Shown: positions 32,533-41,211 of the stretch, piece by piece
Numbering within the stretch: position 1 is the first letter of the stretch
How the letters are laid out: each line of letters opens with the position of its first letter
Assembly: GCA_910574935.1 (NCBI GenBank)
Contig: CAJTCU010000005.1
Span: forward strand, 91,581-155,580
From: Oscillospiraceae bacterium
GTDB lineage: Bacteria > Bacillota > Clostridia > Oscillospirales > Acutalibacteraceae
Direction: 5' to 3'
DNA: 64,000 nt
Position numbers and translations under genes: made by a program
The notes under the pieces: generated by a model
Databases searched by the model: none
Told to the model about the DNA's origin: nothing
What the model saw: only the letters and a program-made list of their open reading frames with translations

Positions 32533-34767
32533 ATGGCTGAAAAAGAGAAACGCGCTGCTGCTTACCAGGTATACAAAAATCCAGACGGACCGGACATTGG
32601 TACCGCTGGAGCCAATGTTTTAGAGGTGGACGGGCTCTATTTTAAAGATTTAGCCCGCACTGGCTGCCTGCTACCCTATGAGGATTGGCGGCTGCCCGCT
32701 GAAGAGCGCGCCCGGGACCTGGCCGCGCGCATGAGCGTGGAAGAGATCGCCGGGTTAATGCTCTACTCGCCCCACCAGATGGTGCCGTGCCCCGCCCAGG
32801 GGCCCTTCCCCGGCACCTACGGCGGCAAGACCCTGGATGAGAGCGGGGCCGAGCACTGGGCCCTGACGGATCAGCAAAAAACTTTTTTGGAGAAAGATCA
32901 CGTGCGCCACGTGCTGGCTATGGCCTTGGAAAATGCCCGGGTGGCTGCCAACTGGAGTAATGGCCTGCAAAGTTTTGCCGAGGCCCTGCCCTGGGGCATC
33001 CCAGTGAACATATCCAGTGACCCCCGCCACGGCGCCGCCAAGGCCGGGGCGGAGTACAAAAGTGGTGCGCAGGATGTTTCTAAGTGGCCGGAAGGGTTGG
33101 GTATGGCCGCTACCTTTTCTCCCGAGACCTGCCGGGCCTTTGGAGACGCGGTCTCAAAGGAGTGCAGGGCTCTGGGCATCACCACGGCCCTGTTCCCCCA
33201 GGTAGACGTGGCTACCGAGCCCCGCTGGATGCGCCTGGAGGATACCTTTGGCGCCTGCCCAGACCTGGTGACAGACTTCGGCAGGGCCTACTGTGATAGC
33301 TTGCAGACTACCCAAGGCGCCCCTGGCGGCTGGGGTAAGGACAGCGTCTGCGCTATGGCCAAGCACTGGCCCGGCGGCGGCCCCTGCGAGGGGGGCCGGG
33401 ACGCCCATTATCCCTTCGGAAAGTTCGCCGTGTACCCGGGACAGCAGTTAGACGGCCACCTAAAGCCCTTCCTGGAGGGGGTTTTTCAGTTGGACGGCCC
33501 CACGGGCAGCGCCTCGGCCATTATGCCCTACTACACGGTGAGCTGGGGGCTGGACCCTTCGGGCAAGAACATGGGCAACTCCTACAGCCAGTACATCATC
33601 CACGACCTGCTGCGGGAAAAATACGGCTACCAGGGCATTGTCTGCACCGACTGGGGCATTACAGGCGACCCGGTGCCGGAGGTGGACTCTTTTGGCAGCC
33701 GCTGCTACGGGGTAGAGGACCTGACCGAGGGCCAGCGGCACCTGCTGGCCATAGAAAATGGGGTAGACCAGTTTGGGGGCAACTCGGCGGTAGCCCCGGT
33801 GCTGGAGGCCTACCGGCTGGGCTGCCAGAAGCACGGCGAGGCCGCCATGCGTAAGCGTTTTGAAGAGTCCGCCGTGCGGCTGCTGCTAAATATCTTCCGC
33901 TGCGGCCTGTTTGAGAACCCCTACCTGGACCCCGAGGAGAGCGCCGCCACGGTGGGCCGGGAGGACTTTTGCCAGGCGGGCTTTGAGGCCCAGCTAAGGT
34001 CCCTGGTGCTGGTGAAGAACAACGGCGCGCTGCCCCAGCGGGAGCGGAAAAAGGTGTATATCCCAGACCGGCATGTGGCGGCGGGCAAGACCTTCTTCCG
34101 TACGCCCATGCCCGCCCAGACCATCCAACCGGTGGAGCGGGCCCTGGTGGAAAAATACTACGACTGGGCCCAGTCCCCGGAGGAGGCGGACTTTGCCCTG
34201 GTGTTTATGGAGAGCCCCCTCTCCGACGGCTATTCCCAGGCAGACCGGGAGGCCGGGGGAAACGGCTACCTGCCCGTTAGCCTGCAATACAGGCCCTACA
34301 CCGCCCACGCCGCCCGGGAGGAGAGCGTGGCTGGGGGGGACTTCCGGGAGGACTTTACCAACCGCTCGTATAAGGGCAAGACCACGGTAGCCCGCAACGA
34401 GAGCGACCTGGATCTGGTGCTGGACACCAAAAAGGCCATGGGGGAGAAGCCGGTGATTGTGGTGCTGCGGATGCACAACCCCACGGTACCGGCCGAGTTC
34501 GAGCCCTATGCGGACGGAATTCTCGTTGATTTCGGGGTGCAGGGCCAGGCGCTGTTCCAGATGATCAGCGGCGGAGCCCAGCCCAGCGGTCTGCTGCCAG
34601 TGCAGATGCCGGCCCATATGGAGACGGTAGAGCGCCACTGTGAGGACGCCTCCCTGGATATGGAGCCCTACACCGACAGCCAGGGCCATGCTTATGACTT
34701 CGGCTTTGGCATGGACTGGTCCGGGCCTATTGAAGACGGACGTGCCCAGCGGTACGGAAAGAAATAA
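32533..34767 (+). CDS. Glycoside hydrolase family 3 protein, standard domain order
   Basis: A 744-residue GH3 enzyme with the barrel domain first and the C-terminal domain after it. AKHWPGGG (277-279 KHW) and the nucleophile motif IVCTDWG (Asp373) are clear; the second domain spans about 500-740 and ends DFGFGMDWSGP. No signal peptide or fibronectin III domain is seen, so it is probably cytoplasmic. The start is the ATG 6 bases after AAGGAGG; a longer frame upstream runs through the promoter. Beta-glucosidase or beta-xylosidase-like activity is likely, but specificity cannot be fixed. Confidence 0.9.
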   Translation: MAEKEKRAAAYQVYKNPDGPDIGTAGANVLEVDGLYFKDLARTGCLLPYEDWRLPAEERARDLAARMSVEEIAGLMLYSPHQMVPCPAQGPFPGTYGGKTLDESGAEHWALTDQQKTFLEKDHVRHVLAMALENARVAANWSNGLQSFAEALPWGIPVNISSDPRHGAAKAGAEYKSGAQDVSKWPEGLGMAATFSPETCRAFGDAVSKECRALGITTALFPQVDVATEPRWMRLEDTFGACPDLVTDFGRAYCDSLQTTQGAPGGWGKDSVCAMAKHWPGGGPCEGGRDAHYPFGKFAVYPGQQLDGHLKPFLEGVFQLDGPTGSASAIMPYYTVSWGLDPSGKNMGNSYSQYIIHDLLREKYGYQGIVCTDWGITGDPVPEVDSFGSRCYGVEDLTEGQRHLLAIENGVDQFGGNSAVAPVLEAYRLGCQKHGEAAMRKRFEESAVRLLLNIFRCGLFENPYLDPEESAATVGREDFCQAGFEAQLRSLVLVKNNGALPQRERKKVYIPDRHVAAGKTFFRTPMPAQTIQPVERALVEKYYDWAQSPEEADFALVFMESPLSDGYSQADREAGGNGYLPVSLQYRPYTAHAAREESVAGGDFREDFTNRSYKGKTTVARNESDLDLVLDTKKAMGEKPVIVVLRMHNPTVPAEFEPYADGILVDFGVQGQALFQMISGGAQPSGLLPVQMPAHMETVERHCEDASLDMEPYTDSQGHAYDFGFGMDWSGPIEDGRAQRYGKK

Positions 34768-34779
34768 ATAGAAAATAGA

Positions 34780-34816
34780 AGACCGGCGCAGCCTTTTTGC
34801 TGCTGCCGGTCTTTTC
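34780..34816 (+). terminator. Terminator of the second GH3 gene
   Basis: AGACCGGC pairs with GCCGGTCT around a loop, followed by TTTT, about 15 bases after the GH3 stop. Confidence 0.8.
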
Positions 34817-35020
34817 GCATCTCCTGAACAAAATACTAGGAAAACTAGCGCGGTCCAGGTGCGAAGAGTTGGCCCTGTCAACTCTCGGTACCTGGCGGGG
34901 GGGAGTGAGCTCTGCCGGCAGCAGACAAGCTGCGAACCGACCGAGACGCAAAGCCCCAAGGGTCCTGCCGTAGGGCGCGCTCCGTGCGGAGCGGCAGCTA
35001 TTTCGCAAAAAGGAGGTCTT

Positions 35021-35356
35021 TTATTTGCGGAACCGCCCGCCGGTATTGCACCAGGCCACCGCGAAGCCGCACAGCCCCAGCAGCAGAACCAGGTACACCC
35101 AGGTGATCCATGGCAGGCTAAAACAGAACAGCCCCACCCCATACAGTATGGTGGCCAGCCCGCAGGCCAGCAGAATCTTCCCGGTAAACCGGGCCAGGGC
35201 CGGACCGTCCCACTGGGCTTTTTCCTGGGCGCTCATGGTGTTATATCCAGCCACTAACCAAGCGCCCTTGCCCATCAGCAGGGGAACAGACAGGCCGATG
35301 AGGGACAGGGCTACGATCATCAAAATGACAAAGCCTACTATATCCGTTGAAGTCAT
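35021..35356 (-). CDS. DUF3784 small membrane protein
   Basis: A 111-residue protein with three hydrophobic segments (about 5-27, 57-78, 80-100). The segment GKGAWLVAGYNTMSAQEK matches the DUF3784 signature (a Lys-Gly ... AGYNT ... EK pattern). The function of the family is unknown. It follows gpmI by 28 bases on the same strand, with TGAGGTAA before the ATG, and is probably the last gene of the glycolytic transcript. The 34817-35020 region downstream holds nothing I can assign. Confidence 0.82.
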   Translation of the reverse strand: MTSTDIVGFVILMIVALSLIGLSVPLLMGKGAWLVAGYNTMSAQEKAQWDGPALARFTGKILLACGLATILYGVGLFCFSLPWITWVYLVLLLGLCGFAVAWCNTGGRFRK

Positions 35357-35384
35357 AGCAGTTTACCTCATCTGGAGTCTCTTT

Positions 35385-36896
35385 TTATTTTATAATGCTC
35401 TCGCCGCTCATCTCGGCGGGCTGGGGCAGGCCCAGCACTTTCAGCATGGTAGGGGCAATGTCCGCCAGGCGACCGCCTTCCCGCAGCTGGCAGGGGTGGT
35501 TGATCACGCAGAAGGGCACCGGGTTGGTGGTGTGGGCGGTAAAGGGCGTACCGTCGTCATCCACCATCTTGTCGGCGTTGCCGTGGTCCGCAGTCAGCAG
35601 GATGCAGCCGTCCATCTCTTTCACGGCAGCTTCCACCCGGCCAATGCAGGCGTCCACAGCCTCCACAGCCTTGACGGCGGCCTCAAACACGCCGGTGTGG
35701 CCCACCATGTCGCAGTTGGCATAGTTGAGAATCAGGGCGTCGTATTTGCCAGACTTCACAGCCTCCACCATCTTGTCGGTAACCTCGTAGGCGCTCATCT
35801 CCGGCTGTAGGTCGTAGGTGGCTACCGCCGGGGATTTTACCAAAATCCGGTCCTCGCCGGGGTACTGCTTCTCCACGCCGCCGTTAAAGAAGAAGGTCAC
35901 ATGGGCGTACTTCTCTGTCTCGGCAATACGCAGCTGGGTCAGGCCCTTATTAGAAATATATTCGCCAAAAGTGTTCTCCAGGCCCTCGGGCTTGTAGGCC
36001 ACGTCTACGTTAGGCATCGTTGCGTCGTACTGGGTCATGCACACGTAGTTGAGGGGGAAGAAGCCCTTTTTGCGCTCAAAACCGGTAAAGTCTGGGTCTA
36101 CCAGGGTGCGGGTGATCTCCCGGGCGCGGTCGGGGCGGAAGTTGTAGAAGATGATAGAGTCTCCCGCCTCAATGGGCTGGGCGCCCTGGCACACTGTGGG
36201 CACCACGAACTCGTCGGTGACCTTCTGGTCGTAGGAGGTCTGCACCGCGCACACGGGGCACGCGGCCTCTAGGCCTTCGCCATACACCATAGCGGCATAG
36301 GCCTTTTCCACCCGCTCCCAGCGGTTGTCCCGGTCCATGGCATAGTACCGGCCCATCACAGTGGCCACCTGGCCCAGGCCAATCTCCTCCAGCTTTTCCG
36401 CCAGCTCCTTCACATAGTCTTTGCCGCTGGAAGGGGGCACGTCCCGGCCGTCCAAAAAGCAGTGGACAAAGACCTTTTCCACGCCGATATTCTTGGCCAT
36501 GCCCAGCAGGGCGTACAGGTGGGTGTTGTGGCTGTGCACGCCGCCATCAGATAAAAGGCCCATAAAGTGCAGGGCCTTGCCGTTCTCTTTGGCAGACCGC
36601 ATGGCGTGCAGCAGGGCGGGATTCTTCTCCATGTCCCCGTCCTGGGCGGACTTGGTGATACGGGTCAGCTCCTGGTACACAATGCGGCCCGCGCCAATAT
36701 TGGTGTGGCCCACTTCGCTGTTGCCCATCTGGCCGTCGGGCAGGCCCACGTCCATGCCGGAGGCCCCGATCTTTGTGACGGGGTTCTCCTTAAGGATGCG
36801 GTCCAGGTTAGGGGTCTTGGCGGCCACAATGGCGTTGCCCTCATCCGGGGCAATGCCGAAGCCGTCTAGAATCATCAAAACAAGGGGTTTTTTCAT
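35385..36896 (-). CDS. gpmI: 2,3-bisphosphoglycerate-independent phosphoglycerate mutase
   Basis: A 503-residue manganese-dependent mutase interconverting 3- and 2-phosphoglycerate. [10 protein letters not shown] (metal Asp), the active-site Ser in [25 protein letters not shown], and the C-terminal metal site [12 protein letters not shown] are all intact. It lies downstream of pgk and tpiA, giving three consecutive lower-glycolysis steps, and overlaps the preceding small ORF by four bases. Confidence 0.97.
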   Translation of the reverse strand: MKKPLVLMILDGFGIAPDEGNAIVAAKTPNLDRILKENPVTKIGASGMDVGLPDGQMGNSEVGHTNIGAGRIVYQELTRITKSAQDGDMEKNPALLHAMRSAKENGKALHFMGLLSDGGVHSHNTHLYALLGMAKNIGVEKVFVHCFLDGRDVPPSSGKDYVKELAEKLEEIGLGQVATVMGRYYAMDRDNRWERVEKAYAAMVYGEGLEAACPVCAVQTSYDQKVTDEFVVPTVCQGAQPIEAGDSIIFYNFRPDRAREITRTLVDPDFTGFERKKGFFPLNYVCMTQYDATMPNVDVAYKPEGLENTFGEYISNKGLTQLRIAETEKYAHVTFFFNGGVEKQYPGEDRILVKSPAVATYDLQPEMSAYEVTDKMVEAVKSGKYDALILNYANCDMVGHTGVFEAAVKAVEAVDACIGRVEAAVKEMDGCILLTADHGNADKMVDDDGTPFTAHTTNPVPFCVINHPCQLREGGRLADIAPTMLKVLGLPQPAEMSGESIIK

Positions 36897-37123
36897 GCTG
36901 TACTTCGGTTCCTTTCGTTATTACTTTTTACGGTGGAGGAGGCTGGCCGCCAGCTCCACGCCGCGAACAGCAGCCCGCCCAAAAGGCAGACCAGGGACAT
37001 CACCGGCAAAAAGGGCCCCAGGCTGTCCAGCGCCAGCTGAAAGGTGACGTTGTTGGCCAGTTTACCGGCGGTCAAAACGGCCGCGCACAGGGATTGGGCG
37101 ATCTTGAACAGCGCGGCCGGCAC
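36893..37123 (-). CDS. Possible small hydrophobic protein between tpiA and gpmI
   Basis: A 76-residue GTG-start ORF with two hydrophobic stretches (about 3-22 and 38-58) and a basic tail. Its TGA overlaps the gpmI ATG (ATGA), an arrangement typical of coupled genes, and it fills the 269-base tpiA-gpmI gap. Against it: no good Shine-Dalgarno precedes the GTG, and I recognise no family. Confidence 0.4.
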   Translation of the reverse strand: MPAALFKIAQSLCAAVLTAGKLANNVTFQLALDSLGPFLPVMSLVCLLGGLLFAAWSWRPASSTVKSNNERNRSTA

Positions 37124-37165
37124 CCACAGGGTGTGAACATAGCGCCCGCAGCGCTCCTACACGGC

Positions 37166-37936
<771 letters not shown>

Positions 37937-37972
37937 GGTAATTATTCCTCCAAAGTATTTTGCAAATTTTTC

Positions 37973-38074
37973 CTAAATCTTTACAATGAGTTTTGACTTT
38001 TTCTCGGGATCATTTTCAAGCTCGGTGTCATCCGGCGCGTCAATAATCATACGCAAAAAAGCGCGGAACTGCAT
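37973..38074 (-). CDS. Possible 33-residue peptide upstream of tpiA
   Basis: A short ORF, MQFRAFLRMIIDAPDDTELE followed by a Lys/Glu-rich tail, ending 36 bases before tpiA. The ribosome site is weak (AGGACC). It shares F-x-A-F-L-R-hydrophobic-hydrophobic-I with the decayed ORF upstream at 38158-38302, which is the main reason to list it. Confidence 0.3.
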   Translation of the reverse strand: MQFRAFLRMIIDAPDDTELENDPEKKSKLIVKI

Positions 38075-38157
38075 GTCAGTTGGTCCTATAGAAAATTTTC
38101 CTTGCGGTGGCCGGTTTGTGGTCTGGTATATTCGAATTCAGCCTTTCACCGTTCATT

Positions 38158-38302
38158 TTAGTCCAGCAGGGCGGTACTCTCCAGGTCCTCAATCCTTTTT
38201 TTTCAGCAGCTTGTCCTTTTGGGAAGGGGCCCGTTCCGCGCAGATTCATTTCAGCGGGCTAATCACCAGCCGCAGGAACGCGCCAAAAACCTGGTCTTTC
38301 AT
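38158..38302 (-). pseudogene. Decayed small ORF between pgk and tpiA
   Basis: Starts MKDQVFGAFLRLVISPLK and meets a TGA. The same frame continues through SQKDKLLK into a run of eight A residues; removing one A continues as KRIEDLESTALLD to a stop. Exactly one extra base (145 bases in total) plus one internal TGA separate this from a 47-residue gene. The family is unknown. It could instead be non-coding leader. Confidence 0.35.
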
Positions 38303-38363
38303 AGACCGATCCTTCTTTCACAAGAAAGAGCGGAGTCATCCCCCGCCCTCCCGTATAGCAAAA

Positions 38364-39662
38364 TTATTTCTCGTTCAGGCAGGCAATACCAGGCAGCTCC
38401 AGGCCCTCCAGGAACTCCAGGGAGGCGCCGCCGCCGGTGGAAATGTGGGTCATCTTCTCCGCGAAGCCCAGCTTCTCTACCGCCGCCGCGCTGTCGCCGC
38501 CGCCGATGATGGAAATGGCGCCGCTTTCGGCCACAGCAGAGGCTACGCCAATGGTGCCCTTTGCGAAGTTGTCCCACTCGGAGACGCCCATGGGGCCGTT
38601 CCACACCACGGTGGCCGCGCCCTTAATAGCCTCGCTAAACAGCTCAATGGTTTTGGGGCCAATGTCCAGGCCCATCCAGCCCTCGGGAATACTGGTGGAG
38701 TCCACTACCTGGCTCTCGGTGTCGGGGTCAAACGCCTTGCCTACCTTGGTGTCCACAGGCAGCAGGAACTTCACGCCGTTCTTCTGGGCTTTTTCCAGGG
38801 TAGCCTTGGCCAGCTCCAGTTTGTCCTCTTCGCATAGTGAGGTGCCAATGCCATAGCCCTGGGCTTTGAAGAAGGTATAGGCCATCCCGCCGCCGATGAT
38901 CAGGGTGTCTACCTTGCTGATCAGGTTGTCGATCACGCCGATTTTGTCAGAGACCTTCGCGCCGCCCAAAATGGCCACAAAGGGGCGCTTGGGCTCGGTC
39001 AGGGCGCCGCCCATGACGGTGATCTCCTTCTGGATCAGGTAGCCGCACACGGCAGGCAGATAATGGGACACGCCTTCGGTAGAGGCGTGGGCCCGGTGGG
39101 CGGTGCCGAAAGCGTCGTTTACATAAATCTCGGCCATAGAGGCCAGCTCTTTGGCAAAGGCGGGGTCGTTCTTGGTCTCTTCAGCATGGAAGCGGATGTT
39201 CTCAATAATCATCACGTCACCGTCTTTCAGAGCGGCGGCTTTGGCTTTGGCATCGGGGCCGATCACGTCCTTGGCCATAGTCACTTCTTTGCCCAAAAGC
39301 TTACCCAGCTCGGCGGCCACAGGGGCTAGGGAGAACTTGGTCACATCGCCCTTAGCGGCCTCCAGGGCCTTAGCGGTGGCCTCGGCCTGCTCGGCCTGGG
39401 GCATAGCGTCAATCTTTTTCTTTTCCTTCTTGTCCAGCTTCACGGTATCGTTAAAAATATTGTGGGGACGGCCCATGTGAGAGCAGAGAATCACTTTGGC
39501 GCCGTGATCAGAAAGGTACTTTACAGTGGGCAGCGCGCCTACAATGCGCTTGGTGTCGGTGATTGCGCCGTCCTTCATAGGGACGTTAAAGTCGCAGCGG
39601 ACCAGAACCCGCTTGCCGGCTACGTCAATGTCCTCAACGGTCTTTTTGTTCAAATAGTTCAT
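38364..39662 (-). CDS. pgk: Phosphoglycerate kinase
   Basis: A 432-residue kinase making ATP from 1,3-bisphosphoglycerate. [37 protein letters not shown] and the nucleotide-binding [19 protein letters not shown] segments are present. It is some 30 residues longer than typical Pgk because of a Lys/Ala-rich insertion (about 62-95, [11 protein letters not shown]...), placed after the Arg-Pro of the first substrate loop. It is first in the glycolytic cluster, with a promoter and AAAGGAGTG upstream. Confidence 0.97.
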   Translation of the reverse strand: MNYLNKKTVEDIDVAGKRVLVRCDFNVPMKDGAITDTKRIVGALPTVKYLSDHGAKVILCSHMGRPHNIFNDTVKLDKKEKKKIDAMPQAEQAEATAKALEAAKGDVTKFSLAPVAAELGKLLGKEVTMAKDVIGPDAKAKAAALKDGDVMIIENIRFHAEETKNDPAFAKELASMAEIYVNDAFGTAHRAHASTEGVSHYLPAVCGYLIQKEITVMGGALTEPKRPFVAILGGAKVSDKIGVIDNLISKVDTLIIGGGMAYTFFKAQGYGIGTSLCEEDKLELAKATLEKAQKNGVKFLLPVDTKVGKAFDPDTESQVVDSTSIPEGWMGLDIGPKTIELFSEAIKGAATVVWNGPMGVSEWDNFAKGTIGVASAVAESGAISIIGGGDSAAAVEKLGFAEKMTHISTGGGASLEFLEGLELPGIACLNEK

Positions 39663-39722
39663 GTTGGAGCACTCCTTTTGTATAGAGATAAGGTGGCGGT
39701 AACGAACAGCCTACTACCAAAT

Positions 39723-39751
39723 ATTGTATAACAAAACGCGGCTGTTTGCAA
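39723..39751 (-). promoter_or_regulatory. Promoter of pgk
   Basis: Minus strand TTGCAA (39746-39751), 17 bases, TACAAT (39723-39728), about 60 bases before the pgk start. The -35 box lies inside the terminator stem of the upstream GNAT pseudogene. Confidence 0.6.
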
Positions 39752-39775
39752 GTAGAACTTTGCGAAAACAGCCGC
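39738..39775 (-). terminator. Terminator of the GNAT pseudogene
   Basis: GCGGCTGTTT and AAACAGCCGC form a perfect 10-bp stem. On the minus strand it is followed by GTTTTGTT. Confidence 0.75.
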
Positions 39776-39800
39776 GCGAGGGTAAATTTTCCAGGGATTC

Positions 39801-40489
39801 CTAAATTCGAAAGGCATAAATATCCGCCTGCTGTCCTTCATGGGTAAAGCTGCGCTGGTAGACGCCGCCGTTACGCTTGATTACCTTTACCGAGGGGAGG
39901 TTTTCCCGCTCCACAGAGATATACAGCGCTGTCAGTCCCACCTCTTTGGCCCGGTCCAGCACCTGCCCCAGCATCTGCCCCGCATAGCCTTTTTGGCGCT
40001 GGCTGGGCCGCACATTGCAGCCGCAGTTGCCCAAGTCTGCTAAAAAGTCATTGAGAGTATGGCGTAGGTCAATGATGCCCACAATCTTGTCCTCTCCGTC
40101 CATTGCGAAAAACGTGTCGGTTCGCACCCAGCTAGGGCGTGTTCCCATAAGCAGAGTATGCGGATTTTGGAGTAAATTTTTGTCAGATTCAAGACGAAAA
40201 TTCGCAGACGTACTCGCGTACTTCAAGAATTTTCAACGAAGAAGATGACAAAAATTTGCCAAAAAGACGCGTACGAACGCTTATGTGAACACGCCCTAGG
40301 GCTTACGGTCTCTGGGGCCGCGTTTTTTGTGACGCTATCCAGCCAGTCCTCATAGCACTCGGTTTGGTCCAGCAGCTCGCTGCCAAACATCACCGGCTCG
40401 CCGGAACTGAAAAATTCCTGCCGAAAAGCCAGCGCGCGCTCCTTGTGGTTTTGGCGGGGAACTTCCAGATGAATCCGTTTGTTTTTCAT
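39801..40489 (-). pseudogene. GNAT acetyltransferase gene interrupted by a miniature element
   Basis: The 5' part (40298-40489) encodes MKNKRIHLEVPRQNHKERAL... to PETVSP. The 3' part (39801-40134) encodes SWVRTDTFFAMDG, the acetyl-CoA loop VRPSQRQKGYAGQML, and ends ADIYAFRI. Deleting the 162-bp element and one TA joins them in frame (…VSP-SWVRT…), giving 525 bases and 174 residues, the normal size of this GNAT group. As it stands the 5' part runs into the element and stops at residue 88. The 3' part retains the acetyl-CoA site but has no plausible own start. The gene is most likely inactive. Confidence 0.85.
40135..40296. mobile_element. Miniature inverted-repeat element inside the GNAT gene (162 bp)
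   Basis: Terminal repeats GGGCGTGTTCCCATAAGC and (reverse) GGGCGTGTTCACATAAGC, flanked by TA at 40133-40134 and 40297-40298. Size, TA duplication and GGGC-TGTT ends resemble the other TA-flanked family in the window, but the interior differs. TA duplication fits Tc1/mariner-IS630-type transposition (inference). Confidence 0.85.
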
Positions 40490-40518
40490 GATAACATACG
40501 CCTTTGCGTATTCTTTGT

Positions 40519-41151
40519 TTATGGATCGGATGAACGCTCTCCCTCCGCGTCCTCATAGCACATTCGCTGTGCCGTAAGGGTTTGTAATATCTCGTCAAAG
40601 ACTTTCTCCCGTTGAAGGGAGGTCTCATAGTAGGGCAGGCCCAGCTTTTGGCACTGGTCCCGAATCATTCGGCTTTGTTCCACCAGGTATTCGCAGCCCT
40701 CCATGCGCTCTTCGTCAGAGAGACAGTAGCTGTAGTCCTCTGGCGTATCATATTTTTTCTGGATGTCAAAGCGCTCCTGAGGGGTTACGTCGGCGGTAAG
40801 AAGATAGAAAATATCGCAGACCGCCGGGTTCAGGAACTGGGTATAGTCCTCTGGCAGAAGTTGGTACATGTCAATGACCATAGGCCCGTTTTTCTGGTCG
40901 TATTCCTCTTGGCTGGTCATAACCTCCAGGAAAGGGGCCATCTTTCCGCTGATGATGCGGAGAATCTCTGCCGAGGGCTTCCCTGCGTTTACAGCGATGC
41001 CGGTGTCCACCCCGGTTTGGGGGAAGCAGCGTTCGAACCCGGCGATCACCGCGTCCATGGAGATATGCTGCCAGCCAAAGGACTGGGCCACCCGGCGGGC
41101 CAGGGTGCTTTTGCCAGACCGGGGCACCCCGGCAATGATGAGATGTTTCAT
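40519..41151 (-). CDS. P-loop NTPase, kinase-like
   Basis: A 210-residue protein with an N-terminal Walker A GVPRSGKST (residues 8-16), an ISMDAVI segment like the substrate-binding strand of small-molecule kinases, and a Walker B-like GPMVIDMYQL near 90. The C-terminal third is helical and charged. It resembles adenylate/shikimate-kinase-like proteins of unknown substrate common in Firmicutes. The start has AAGGAGACTCACC. It has no operon partner that reveals its role. Confidence 0.75.
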   Translation of the reverse strand: MKHLIIAGVPRSGKSTLARRVAQSFGWQHISMDAVIAGFERCFPQTGVDTGIAVNAGKPSAEILRIISGKMAPFLEVMTSQEEYDQKNGPMVIDMYQLLPEDYTQFLNPAVCDIFYLLTADVTPQERFDIQKKYDTPEDYSYCLSDEERMEGCEYLVEQSRMIRDQCQKLGLPYYETSLQREKVFDEILQTLTAQRMCYEDAEGERSSDP

Positions 41152-41211
41152 GGTGAGTCTCCTTAATGAATTTCTAGATGAGACAGCGCGGTGCCCGCGC
41201 CCCTTGATTCC

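Noticed and set aside
35025-35810. 261-residue plus-strand ORF opposite DUF3784 and gpmI
   Set aside because: Antisense to two well-supported genes; composition is typical of a shadow frame in GC-rich DNA.
38158-38302. Internal TGA as selenocysteine in the small pgk-tpiA ORF
   Set aside because: No SECIS-like hairpin was evident just downstream and a separate frameshift is also needed, so simple decay is more economical.
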